From: Trogon surrucura
Taxonomy: Eukaryota > Chordata > Aves > Trogoniformes > Trogonidae
Assembly: GCA_020746105.1 (NCBI GenBank)
Contig: CM036618.1
Location: 119,089,161-119,153,160, forward strand
DNA length: 64,000 bases
Direction of reading: 5' to 3'
How positions within the stretch are numbered: position 1 is the first letter of the stretch; every line of letters starts with the position of its first letter. The notes under the pieces were generated by a model. That model did no database searches, was not told the origin of the DNA, and was given only the letters and a program-made list of their open reading frames with translations. Of the stretch, positions 1 to 11,089 are shown piece after piece. A program made the translations under genes and the position numbers.

Positions 1-3000
1 CAGGTTTCTTGTGAGCAATCTAAACACTGTTTATTAACGAGAAGGAACAAAGTGCTATTTATAATGCTCATTCAAGCAATCCAACAAAAACTCGGAGTTT
101 CTGTAGCTTGAGAGCATTACTCTCAATCTCACCCTCCCCTCTGTCAGGGTAATAGTTATGTGTTGGGCCACTCCGTCTCCCCATAAGGTTTAATGTTCTG
201 TTAAGAGAATGCATAATTCAAAAGGACCACTGTTGCTCTGATCCGTGCATAATAGTAAATCAAAGGTGTAATGTGCTGGATATTTATGTCTCAGGGTTAA
301 GAACAAGTCCGATCAGATTAAAGAAATTTCAGCACGGGGCTTTCTGGCTGCTGTAAATTTTTCCACAGGCCCTCCCATGTCTGAACCTTTCCAGGCTGAA
401 GGACTAGGAGGCATCTTCATCGATACAAAATGCCGTCACGAAAGAGGAGCAGCGCGTTGAGACCTTAAGCTGTTTTGTCAGGTTCCACTTTGGTAACGGA
501 TCTGTGGGTCCCCATTGAGATGTTACCCAAAGGTGTCTTTTCCAAACAGCCAGTTGTGTTTCTTCCTCCCTAATTACAGGGGCATCTGTTTCAAAACGTA
601 ACTAATCCCTCCAGGTTTTGTGGGCTGAGGAAAGGGGCGGGAGGGGTCAGCTGGAACTTTCGCTCTTATCCCTCTTGCAAGATTATTCCCTAATATTCAC
701 AAACGTATTTAGGTCATTGACAAGTATTTGCCTTGACAAGCCCGCGGAGAACTCAATACACTCTTGTCTGCCTCAGATAAACCATTCCCTGAAACAAGAC
801 ATCAGCACAGTAAGGGAGGTCGTTTCACCTTGTTTTGATTTTTTTTTTAAAACAAAACCCCCCAAAAAAAACCCGCAAAACCAACAGTTGGTAAGCTGCT
901 TAAAAATAAATATTGGCAATTTAATGCCTCTGGGAATGAGTGGTTTATGTAGTGCTGGTTAAACCAAGTCAAAGCATGGATGAGCACCCGCAGCGCTACA
1001 GCAAAGCCAGGACATACTATAAAACACCCTATAGTGTGGTCTGGGGGTATCAGTATGTTGTTCATTCGGTTTATGCTCATGCTCCTTTTATTTCTTCTCC
1101 TACCCTGGATGAGATCTCATAATGTTTTCCAGCGGAAAATGCCTCGGCAGGTCACCCGTTGGAATCAGGGTAGAGCCAACCAGGGATTTTGGCGCATTGG
1201 GGTTTCCTGCCCTATGTGAGAGATCTGCGTGTGGTTTTTCAGCTCTGAGCCCTCCCATCAGACCAGCTTCCCCAAACCTTTAAAACAAGTCTCTCACTTG
1301 TCAGACACTGTCTCAGAAATCCCTTTTTGGCTTTCCACCGCTGATCACTTTTCCAAACCCACACCTTTACCTTGCAAAAGGTTTGACACTTCGCTCAGGA
1401 TTCTCTTTGGAAACGTTAAAAACACCGTACAGCCACAAGACGCTTCGGTCTGGAATCAAGACAGCGTTTCTGCTGGAGTCAATAAAGCCTCCTGATTTAT
1501 CACCAGCTCAGGACATAACTTCAGTCGCAGGTCCACGTGTCTTCACTGAGCCAACCGCCGCCTGCACTGCAATTCTCAGGTCAATAGCCTGACACCTGAA
1601 ATCTTCTGGAGGGCTCCTGATCTTCCCCTAAGGCAAGGAGCAGTCTAAATTTACCACCACAACACGGCAAAAGGGGGTAAGGATGCTCAAGCAGTTCAAC
1701 AGCAAGCTCTTGCTGTTTTAGTCTACACAGAGGTGAAAAAAAAAAATGGGGAAAAAAACCCCATCTGAAGAATCTGCTGTGGCTTTTCAGCCTTCTTTGG
1801 GAAATAAGAAAAACCAAGCTTCCCACTAACTCCCGAAACACTCCGCCTATTACAGGTTAAGATGACAGAATGCTCTCAGAAAGGTGCTCGTTTTAAAATT
1901 TAGAATATTTACTCTTGCAAGTGCTTACACTGATAAGAAAGGATGAGCATCTTTGCTCTACAGAAGCAATCAGCTGGGGTGCCATGAGGAAAGACGTGAG
2001 TCATCTCACCTCATATTAATTAACTAAAAGCTGAACATTTCATCTCAGGTAGTTATATGCGCTCCTTTACAACTGGTGGAGAGAAATGTCTTCAGAAAGT
2101 AAATCACCCCGTACTCAAGCGACTGCATTAGCGGGATGAATCACTGAAGAGGCAATTTCAGTGAATGACTAAAACCTAAACTAAATTCAGACAGCTAAAA
2201 TTAAGTGAAGTTAATCACGTCCTAAGTAATTTGCCTAATCTCACAAAAAAAAAAAAAAACACCAAAAAAAGCCGACAGCAGAATGGAAGACAAGAATCTC
2301 TTTTCTCACATCGATATTTGAACCATGAGGACATTTCTCACTTGCTGCTGAGCCACCTCGCGTTGGCATCTGCTCAGTATTTGTCACCAAGGGAACGGCT
2401 CCAAGGGCTCCGTGGACAAAGTCATAAAATCACCGATCTCAACCCAGATCTGGGTTCTGAGCTCTGATCATTATTCGTCACTCGCTTTCCATTTTCAAAC
2501 CAGTTTTTCCTCCAAAAGTGCCAAGAAGGCCTTGCTGCCTCTACAAGACGGGGCATTTGGTACCTCGCAGCCCTCTGTTCTCGGGCCAGGAGATGCTCTT
2601 ACTGCCACTAGCCACAACTCATCAAATCACAGACGAAATATTTTGATATTCAGCCTCCACTTCCCTCAGTTATGTGCTTGGGAAGACCGCCAAAGTTAAG
2701 TAAGTACACAGCTAAAGAGTATTAAATAGATTTTGGGACAGGCTGGGCACAAGCTCGGCATCCTTTCATTTCCAGGACCTAGGAACAGAAGCTTCATTAT
2801 TGCGTGTTCACCGCCGTGCCTCCGACACAGAAGTAAAAAAAAAAAAAAGTCTAAAGTTCTCTTCCCGGGTTAGCTGAGGTTAAACAGGTGTTTTTGGTAA
2901 GGATTGCAGTTACATTTTGATTACACTAGCCCACATTCTTACATCACATAATGCAACATGATATACCCAAATGGATCCTTCGGTGCCAAACTGGGGCCCC

Positions 3001-3840
3001 CAGCTTGATGTTGTTCTAATTGTGTTTTTCATTAATCCCTGTGACCCCTGCAAAGCATCACCAACCAAACACAGGCTCTCCGAGACGAGCGTTGGGTTCG
3101 CTTTTGGGGGTATTTTTTTGCACCTCCTTTTCAGAGTAAAGTAAAAGCAAAAACGACTTTTCGAATTCAGCTCTGAGCATGAAGTCTGAGATTTGTCTGA
3201 ACAAAAATACATCTAAGGAACCAGTTTATTGCCGTTGGATACTGTGTCTTCCCCAGTAACCCGATCTAGCCTCCAAAAGGAAAACTCTTCACTTCTTTAG
3301 AGGGCTTTGGACCCAGCCTCTGCGACAGGAATGCAAGCGTGAGGCAACGGACACCGCTCTATAAAGAATATTAAAGGGGAGGCTGAGGGGACAGGCCAAT
3401 TCTTGATCTCATCCTGGAGCCACTCCACACACTTCAAATATGGCCAAATTCTGTCTCCAACCACACCCTGGCAACCTCATTTCCTTTATTAGGGTTGCAA
3501 TGGCTCTGTCTGGGGGAGAATTTGACCAGGGGGACCTCATTTTTTCCTGGCAGGAGCCCTCCGCCTCGCAAACTGGGGCTCTCCCAGCGCCTTGGATTCG
3601 GGGGGGGAGTCCGCGATTTCTGTGGAATTACATCAAGGATATCGGCGGTCACTGGAGTCTCCTTACATTCTGTGCAGAGGAATAACATATTTCACTCGAA
3701 AATACACGTCTGAGGCCGAGTGTGAACAGGAGGGATTTCAACTTGGAGAAGCTTCGCCGGCAATACAGGGAGCAGCACAACTACTACACGGCTCGCCTGC
3801 TTTGCAGCTCTGCCGGTGTATTTTCACGCACTCCGGAAAG
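1..3840. other. Unique non-coding sequence, no gene recognised
   Basis: Open frames on both strands are under about 115 codons, overlap one another in several frames and match no protein I know. Homopolymer runs occur near 839-875 (T-run then A/C-rich), 2246-2259 and 2836-2848. No CR1 or SINE end is visible. It is read as intergenic or intronic DNA. Confidence 0.6.
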
Positions 3841-4010
3841 CATTTGACAGATGTGCATTATTATGCACGGCAATAACTGGTGTATATTAAAATGAGCTGC
3901 TCAAGAGGGGAGGAGAGAAATGATGCACCTGTTTATGCACCTTCCCATCTACCGCTGTTTCTCTGCTGAAAAAAAACCAACCGCGAATTTATGCTCATCT
4001 GCATAAAAGG
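3841..4010. promoter_or_regulatory. Candidate regulatory block with repeated ATGCA/ATGCT cores
   Basis: Within 170 bases the core ATGCA occurs repeatedly (TTATGCACGG, GATGCACC, TTATGCACC), followed by ATTTATGCTCATCTGCAT, which resembles POU or octamer-type sites. The clustering is seen directly. The regulatory role is inference, since no alignment is available. It could be chance in AT-rich DNA. Confidence 0.22.
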
Positions 4011-5525
4011 AAAAGACTTTGAAAAAAAGATTTTTCTACGGCAGCTGGTGTCCATTTCAGGCACTCAGCCTATTTCCCAGGTACATTCTTTTAAATTTAC
4101 CTCTGAATTTTTCTGCAACCACTTGGAGGTACTACACCAACAGCCAAGGCACACGGAATGTCCTGTTCACTCCTGTCCTACCGCTTGCTAAGCCCTAGCA
4201 AAGCTTTTCCAGCAGCTCCACCATAATGTCCTATTTTCCCCTGCCAAGGAGCTATTACATATAGCAGTGCTCTTCTTCCTCAGTCTTTTTTTCAGATTCC
4301 CAGGTCCTCTCATTCGTTTGAGATAAGGTCTTTGCTTCTGCACTTGTTGAGATGAGGACTGCGTCAGTCACCCACTCGATCCCCAGGTAAAACCCCAGTC
4401 ACCGAGAAACCGCTTGGAATTTACCATTCATTTCCACGCTCGCGAGATTTCTCCCTCGCTGTCCGTATTTTTGAGGAGGTAGCAAGAGGAAAAAGTTCTG
4501 TCCCAACTCTGACATCAATGATAGAAGATAATGAGCTACTTCTGGCAGAAAAGTTAGTCTTCTGTGCAGTCCCATTCGTGCAGCAGAAATGCATTGCGGG
4601 AGCACAGGCAGAGCCCACCCAAATGATGTGGGGTCTAACGAAGACCACGGCAGAAAACCATGCTGAATGATGGTTTGCAACGAGCCTGCCTTCCAGTCGT
4701 GAAGCCGGTGAACCAGCCCTTGCCAGTAGATCCTCCACGGCTCGGGAAAATCACCAACAGAGGAATCAGGTGATGCGGCAGGTCAGCAGGATGGAAAACA
4801 AGGCAGCAGCCTCAGCAAAACTGACCATTTTAGGACTATTTAAGAGCTATGGGGCTGCCCCAAAACAGCTTTGCTGCAGCACAGAACCAGCTCCTCCAGG
4901 AGACGGCGCATCGCGCAGCCATCGAGGGAGGAAATCCCACAGCATCAGCCTCAACACGAGCTGCTGGGATCAGCAGAAGGAGCAGGTCTCAGGAAGTGTG
5001 TCAGAAGAAGACTCATCGCATTTATTATTTCATACTCTTTCCAGATACTTTTCTATCTCACCCGCAACAGATTATTGCTGACACTTTTAGAGGGCCCCTG
5101 GCCCGTTGGCTTATTGGTCTGATCTTTAGTAGCCGTGAAACTAGAAGTCTTTGCTTACTGGACTTCTGGAGAGTTCAGAGGATACCCTTTTATATCACTC
5201 ACTGAAATTGCTTCTTGGCTAAAACACTCTCCTGTCAGTGTTTTTCATGTGTTCAACAACATCTGCAGGATGTGGAAAGAACAGAAAACAAACCAGATGT
5301 TGCAAAAGGTAGTGACGCTGAGAAACATAATTATTACGGTATCTTGTTCGCTTTTTTGGTCCATCTTACACTTTTATACACCAGTAACTTTTACTGCTGA
5401 AACAGAGACTGACTCATCCAAGCTCTCTCTAAACAGATTTACAATCATTTGTAAAAATTGACATATACTCCCCATTAAAGCCAAATTTCCTTTAGCAATT
5501 TTGGAGGAAAATAGATTAAGGGAAT
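4011..5525. other. Unique non-coding sequence, nothing recognised
   Basis: No repeat consensus, RNA gene or convincing exon was seen. Overlapping short frames around 4770-5205 occupy all three forward frames at once, which is what chance open frames look like. Confidence 0.55.
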
Positions 5526-5545
5526 GCTGAGATATTTATCTCAGC
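5526..5545. promoter_or_regulatory. Perfect 20-base palindrome holding two inverted GATA cores
   Basis: The arms GCTGAGATA and TATCTCAGC are exact reverse complements separated by TT, giving AGATA and TATCT in opposed orientation. Such palindromic GATA sites are known binding sites for GATA-family zinc-finger factors. It is followed by AT-rich sequence with TAGCTAATTATC (to about 5575). Function is inferred only from the motif. Confidence 0.35.
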
Positions 5546-5582
5546 CATCAACATTTATTCATTTAGCTAATTATCACTTCAT

Positions 5583-5690
5583 TACGCCCTCAGAGAGAGC
5601 AAGCGAGGAAATTCGCCGCTGACGAACCAAGCGCCACGCGAGTCCTCCACCTCTCGTGCGAGACGGGGGCGGGGGGGGTGCCAGCTCATG
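5583..5690. other. Short CpG-dense block with two long G runs
   Basis: About a dozen CpG dinucleotides lie in roughly 100 bases, ending in G-runs of 5 and 8 at 5665-5678. It is too short to meet usual CpG-island length criteria. There is no adjoining exon that I can support. Confidence 0.3.
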
Positions 5691-6194
5691 CCCTCGCCAA
5701 GCATTTGTCACAGCGATGTGACAAGGGCTGCAGGTCCAAAACCAACAAGTGGAGTCTCCTGAAGAACCGCAGCCTGATCCAACAGCGCCCCCAAAAGCAA
5801 ACCCACGGACACCCCAACACCGCAGCCCACAGCCCCAGCTTGCGTCCCCTCTGCACACTGGCTGTTTTATTTTAAAAGCCGTTTACTCGGTTAGAAGGGG
5901 GAAAATAAAACGTAGACGAGCATTACAGCCTTAGGAACGCGTGCTACAGCGCGAAAATCAGGAGAGTCTCTGTCAGATGGGGCAAATTTTCCAGTTATTT
6001 GAACTCAGACTTCAGGAATTTCGTAGGGGGATCAGAAGACCTGCAAGCTCTGCCAAATTCTGAGGGAACGGAGTATAACTAGATTAATATATAAATCTTA
6101 TTAACTAAAATGTAGCTGAATACAGTCATTTGTTATCAGAGTCTTTCGATTGTTTAACAAATCGCAACGTTTTGGTCTCACGGGCTCCCTGCCA

Positions 6195-6310
6195 AGTTGA
6201 GGCCTAATTAAGGTGGTTGGAAATGAATAGTGTTCTAATTAGTTTAATTACAATATGATGAATTATCAAGCTAATTTTTAAAAACAATGCGCAATTAGCC
6301 TTTTAGCATT
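6195..6310. promoter_or_regulatory. Homeodomain-type TAATTA cluster
   Basis: Three TAATTA palindromes lie at 6205-6210, 6236-6241 and 6245-6250. They are followed by GAATTATC, GCTAATTTT and CAATTAGCC. Clusters like this are typical of developmental enhancers bound by homeodomain proteins. The motif count is observed and the function is inferred. It directly abuts a CpG-dense block. Confidence 0.3.
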
Positions 6311-6500
6311 CGGCCCCCATTTTCCGAACGGGGAAACGAAGCGGAACGTACTTGGTTTTTTTACCAGGAGGCTGAACCACGCCGACCCAGGAGCGAGGCC
6401 GGGGCTCTCCCCGCCTCCTTTCCCCCCCACTCCGCGCATCAACCCCATCGCCTCCAGCGACATCCGCGGAAAGCACGTTCCTCACTCCAAGACCGGACGG
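6311..6500. other. CpG-dense, GC-rich block
   Basis: I count 20 CpG dinucleotides in these 190 bases, far above the neighbouring AT-rich sequence. CpG retention suggests an unmethylated or recently GC-converted segment. No splice-flanked exon was identified. It may be a small CpG island tied to the adjacent TAATTA cluster, or a GC-biased gene-conversion patch. Confidence 0.35.
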
Positions 6501-7261
6501 ATGCTTCTTTTCAGATTCTCAGCTTGGGAGTTTTCCCTAATTTCTTCGATTAATTGGGGTTGCAGGGAAAACCCTGAAGCGTTACACGTACGGTCACGCT
6601 GGTTGGGTAAGGCGCTTTTCTTTTTTCATTCTTACCATTCAAAGCAGTGAACGAGTAAATTTATTTGCCCACAAACCAGAAAAGTACACAAGTACAGCAC
6701 TGTGTCTGTAAGCACCTAGTCTGTGCTCCATAATGCCAACCATGCACACATTATTTTCCATTTTCTGAGTAGGTTTCTTCTACATTTGTCCCCCAAAGGC
6801 TATTTTCTGCCTCTGGCTACCAATCCCACTGCGTCACTCCCGCGGGCAGCAAACCTTTCCAGAAATACACTTGCACCTGCATAACCTCAGTAACGCTGCA
6901 CCCTTGGAAGTGAAAGCACCATCTGGTCCTACTGTAGAGAGGTTCATTGCTGGAGGAGTGGCCAAAGGTCACCACCTTTCATTAGCGCTGCCAGGTATAT
7001 AAGTAGAGTTTGGCTCAGTTACAGCATAGCTCATCGCTGAGCAACAGAAGAGGACGTATTAAAAATATAGGCACCCACTGGATGGAAGGAAGGAGCAAAG
7101 AAGTTCACTTTAATGACCTGAATCCTTTAGCAAATAATCAGGTTAAAAATGATCCACTTGGTATTTTGATGAGAATGGATTTTCTCATCCTGTGAACCAG
7201 AAAGAAAATGTGGCAGTGAAAGAGCTTTCGGCATGACTTAATTATCCCCAGAAAGACTTAG
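6501..7261. other. Unique sequence with a TATA-like motif near 6996
   Basis: An inverted repeat AAAGGT-CACC-ACCTTT lies at 6964-6979 and contains the nuclear-receptor half-site AGGTCA. TATATAAG follows at 6996-7003. The arrangement could form a small promoter reading forward, but no transcript, exon or CpG support is visible. The rest is unremarkable. Confidence 0.3.
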
Positions 7262-7380
7262 GAGCCCGCTCCAGCAAAGCACTTAAATGCATGCCGAACT
7301 TTAAGCACATGGGCATTCTCAAGGGACTGTTCATATATCTGGAGATAAGCATATGCTTAAGTGCTCTGGCAAGACGGAGA
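7262..7380. repeat. Ancient palindromic amniote interspersed repeat (degenerate)
   Basis: The left arm (about 7268-7299, core AGCAAAGCACTTAAATGC) and right arm (about 7342-7377, core GCATATGCTTAAGTGCT) are imperfect reverse complements around a short centre. I recognise the pattern as an old palindromic repeat common in turtles, crocodilians and birds, usually thought to derive from a non-autonomous DNA element. I cannot give a family name with certainty. The many mismatches point to an old insertion. Confidence 0.45.
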
Positions 7381-8191
7381 CCAAATTGAAGTCTCTCATC
7401 AGGGCCCGGAGTCACAGCGAACGCATCTGGCACGCGCGACAGCGTCCGAGATGTCCCGTCCACCTGGGTGCTTACCAAGTCCCCACCGTCCAGAGTCTGA
7501 GCGTTTCGCAATAAATGAAAATAATCAATCACGGTTTCCTCGCTTCCTGACTGGCGCGTAGAAAGGAGATTTGAATAGGTGCACGTATCTGTAGATTAAA
7601 TCAGTTTACTGGAGGGAACCAAAGCGAGGAGATGAAGTTGCCATATGTTTCTGCTTGCGCCGAAGCTAGTGGTCATGCTTGTTTTTCCTGGAAATCTGTT
7701 CCACAAGCTTAGTCTGGCTATTGCCAGAGCCTTCATTTACTTGTCAGCAGTGGCAGGGATCCAGCAGATGAGGCTCTTGTAAGAAAAAAGGACTGCAGAG
7801 AGCGCTGACCTCTCAAGAAACTACAGTCCAACCTACCAAAGGCTTGAACACACAGGGCAGGGGGCTCAGCTGAGGACTTGGCGATGCTTTTCGGCAGAGC
7901 GTGTGGCCGAGGTCCTAGACTGAAAGCCTGGGTGCTGCTGCTCAAACCACAGATGGCTGCGGTCTTTGGCAGTCACAGCTACGGGCACCCAGCAGTGCGA
8001 GGGTGCCCAAAGAACCAGAGGTTGCTGGTCCAGCCAAAGAACCATATTTTCAACACAGAGGATACAGAATAAACAGTTTTCTGAAGAATGCCTCTCCTCT
8101 TTAAGCCAGTTCTTAAGGGAAACAGCTCTCTACCTTCCTGCCGGCTTTCTCAGTTAATTTTTGCAGCTGTAGGGAGAAGCATTGCTCACGG
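7381..8191. other. Unique non-coding sequence, nothing recognised
   Basis: No repeat end, RNA gene or defensible exon is visible. The short frames are mutually overlapping and unrecognised. Confidence 0.55.
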
Positions 8192-8391
8192 GACCCCACA
8201 GAATCATAGAATCACAGAATGGCCCGGGCTGGAAGGGACCTTAGAGATCATTTTAATCCAACCTCCCTGTCATGGGCAGGGACGCCACCTCTCGACTAGG
8301 TCAGGCAACACGTGAGAACCAAACGGGAATCGAACCAGCGACCTTGGTGTTTCAAGCACCACGCTCAACCCACTGAGCTAAACCGACCCCA
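8192..8391 (-). mobile_element. tRNA-Ile-derived SINE with CR1-like tail (TguSINE1-like), near full length
   Basis: Read on the minus strand, the element starts near 8390 with a tRNA-like head. The A box TAGCTCAGTGGG is the complement of 8369-8380 and the B box GGTTCGATTCC is the complement of 8326-8336. Together with GTGGTGCTTGAAACACCAAGG this aligns well with tRNA-Ile(AAT). The downstream half is CR1-like (GGTCCCTTCCAGCC) and ends in ATTCTGTGATTCTATGATTC near 8201. The tail lets CR1 machinery mobilise it, as known for this family. GACCCCA occurs at 8192-8198 and 8385-8391, a possible 7-base target duplication, although the second copy overlaps the head. Several CpGs survive. The family is described from passerines. 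Confidence 0.82.
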
Positions 8392-9423
8392 AAACCAGTC
8401 CTCTGGCTTGAGGAAAAGGGGGAAATGGCAAGCCAGGCTGGGTCTGCCTGTTCACTACCAGCGATGCGGTTGGGGAGAAAAGTGTGTGGAACAGGTGCGT
8501 TGCCAGCCATGCAAGCCCCTAAGAGCTGAAGTAAACAGCATCACAAAAAAAAAAAAAAAATCATTTCTGGCAATAAAAAGGTTAACGCAAAACAGTAGGT
8601 ATTAAGATAACTTGAACCCATCATTAAAGAAATTCAGTTATTTAGTCAATTTTACTTATTTACAGGGTAGAAGATTAATGAGCTCAAATACAAACTGAGA
8701 CAGTAATTAGGTTTCAAAAACATACTATAACACAATCAATCATTGCTTGAGAGTATAATGACATTAGGGTAGAGCCCTCTTTCAGCTGAAGTTATTAGCA
8801 TGTGATTGGTGAAGACTGGACTTGAAGAGAGAGCCTACCCCAGGGTCCTGTAATAAAATGAAAGAGGAATCTTAAATAAGGAGAAACTATGTCTTTGACC
8901 CTTTGTCCTTTGCCTGTAGATGTAGAGATACTGTATTCGGGATTTAGGGCTCTGTAACAGGACTTTGGGGAATGATGGCATTTCAAAAGACAGTTGGTAT
9001 TTTACTTTAAACAAGACTTTACTTGAGACCTAATACGACACAGCCGGTATGTATATGTCCTCTAATCCGGTCTCTGAGACTATTAGCAGCTCCTTCCAAG
9101 GCATTTCAGATCTTTCCTGAAAGTCTTTGCAAATACGTCAACTTCAGAGAAAGAATTTAAAACGTTACAGAACACAAAGTGGGAGAAAGGGTGAAAACTA
9201 AATGTGGAGAAAGGAAAATTAGAAACTATACAAAAGCAAAGTTGTTGCTAAAGCATTTTTTGCTGGGAAGCCGTACAAATGGCTTTTATGTATTTTTATA
9301 TATTTCCATTGCCAGGAATCTGGGTAAATGTTCGTTAAATCTAGTGTCAGCTGGGTTCATAAAGAAAGAAAGGAAACTGCTTCTAAGTCAAATTTCGAAG
9401 TCAGATTTTTATGCACGTATCAG
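8392..9423. other. Unique sequence, AT-rich in its second part
   Basis: A run of 16 A lies at 8545-8560. Positions 8610-8780 are AT-rich with AGTAATTAGG and AATCAATCATT motifs. There is no exon, RNA gene or young repeat. Confidence 0.5.
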
Positions 9424-9792
9424 CTGAATCCAGTGCCCACAGAAATCAGTGGTAATTCTCTCACTTATCTGAATAAGAGAAAAGTTACAACCGTCTGTAT
9501 AATTTTTCAAATTCAGCTAAGTAGCTAAAATCAGACACTTGAAGCAAAGGTTTTCAAAACAGGCTATGGCATTTTCTCACATTCTCTAAAATGTCTTTAA
9601 ATATCATTTCCCCCAAAAAAAATGCTTGAGCAGCTAAATACAAGCGGCCTAATTTTTAGAGATACTGAGTACTCCCAGACTTTGATAATTTCAGTACCCA
9701 CCAGCTCTCAAAACCAGGTTACTTCCTTTCACGTACCTATATATAAGGTTAAGTACCTAATTCCAAGTGCCCAAGTTTGAAAAACGTCAGCT
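9424..9792. repeat. Degenerate ancient amniote repeat debris
   Basis: The part at 9645-9792 resembles an old repeat of reptiles and birds. It has GGCCTAATTTTTAGAGATACTGAG at the start (9646 onward) and AAGTGCCCAAGTTTGAAAAACG near the end. The segment at 9424-9475 (CCAGTGCCCACAGAAATCAG) looks like another piece of the same broad class. Matches are imperfect and recalled from consensus-like patterns, so boundaries are approximate and no family name is given. Confidence 0.35.
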
Positions 9793-11008
9793 TTAACCCC
9801 CCGCAAACACTCCTTATGTCTATCCAAGCAAACGCACACTTGCGCAAGTAACTTCTGCATCACCCCCACATCCAAAATGAAACCTTCATCATTTCCTTCA
9901 CCTCGAGGGCTCAGTGGCACAGCCGCGGCATTTTGCTGCTGGCATCACCCTCTGCAGACACCTGATTGCTGTTATTTATTCACGGTGGTATTCTCAGCTA
10001 TCCCGATTCCCCAACGAACAATCGAAAGGGATCGCAATAAGGACGTGACACACAGGAATAAGGAGCTGAAATGTATTTCCCGGCTTCAACCTCCTAACCT
10101 GAGGGAAGGTTATGGTGGTTGACATGGCTGGGGTCAACAGCAATCGGTTGTAGCGGTTACCGTAACGTAGACGCTATGAATGCTTTTGATGGCATTCCCG
10201 AGCAATCCTAGCAGCTGATAAATCAAATGCAGAAGAATCTTGACGCAAAATATATTGTAAATCTCGAAACGGATGGAAAAATAAACCAAACACAAAAGCA
10301 AAAACTGTATTTCAAAGCAAGAGTGTGAAAACATAACAACATGCCACTCAAGTCAATACAATCAATCCCGATAACAAGAGCAGTCAATGCAATTACATTT
10401 TATAAAATCAATGCATCCTCCTACTACGAAAACCAGGAAAGGAAGGAAATGAACCAACATCTCCCTCTCTATCAGCATGTGACAATTACAGTTTCACCAA
10501 ACGCAGTTAAACAAGGAGCAGAGCGAGCGTATGACCCCAAAACCTTGGCGAAGGAGCCAGCACTATGTCAAAATCTTCAGGCCGAAGGACAAGTTTTTGC
10601 CTGGCTGCTCTTCCAACCCTTTACAAGCAAATTCATTTTCACCCACTGACATAAAAAAGTAATTCTTCCAGCAACATTTTTCTGAATCTAAGCTGCTGCT
10701 GAACTTTTTTTCTTCCTTCATCCCATAACTGAACTGTAAATGCAGCGTATGACGTTGAATTGAGCTGCACGATTACAGCTGCCCAGGTAACATAACTTAT
10801 GAGCTATCTTACACCTTTCCATATCAATTTAGGGCACAAAAAAAAGCCTGGATGGAAAAACTGGCCATGTCATTTGGCCGTCTGAAAAGTCTTTTCAGCT
10901 GACCGAAAGTGAATTTTAAGGGGTTTATAAAAAGCCAAGAACACCTCCAGTTGTTTGGTATTAAGAACCTTTAACACATTCAGTCTGTTACCTTGTCCCC
11001 TTCCCCAG
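9793..11008. other. Unique non-coding sequence, nothing recognised
   Basis: No mobile-element end, tRNA-like box or convincing exon was found. Composition is ordinary. Confidence 0.5.
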
Positions 11009-11089
11009 GAGAAAGCCCCAGAGATGCCAGCACACGCCCTGCCTATGGAAAGCCTGAAGCACGAGGCTCTCAATGCAGTCAATTCCCAG
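11009..11089 (+). other. Exon-like segment, 81 bp, open in one frame
   Basis: A pyrimidine-rich acceptor (CCTTGTCCCCTTCCCCAG, ending at 11008) precedes 81 bases, and CCCAG|GTGGGA forms a donor-like end. The length is 27 codons exactly. The frame starting at its first base is open, beginning EKAPEMPAHALPMESLKHEA. A second frame has a stop. I do not recognise the peptide. Segments like this also arise by chance in 64 kb, so it is a candidate only. Confidence 0.2.

Noticed and set aside
4849-5205. 118-codon forward frame as an exon
   Set aside because: All three forward frames are open over much of this stretch and none resembles a known protein.
8326-8380. A functional tRNA-Ile gene on the minus strand
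   Set aside because: It lacks a proper anticodon arm and acceptor-stem pairing and runs into a CR1-like tail, so it is the head of a SINE.
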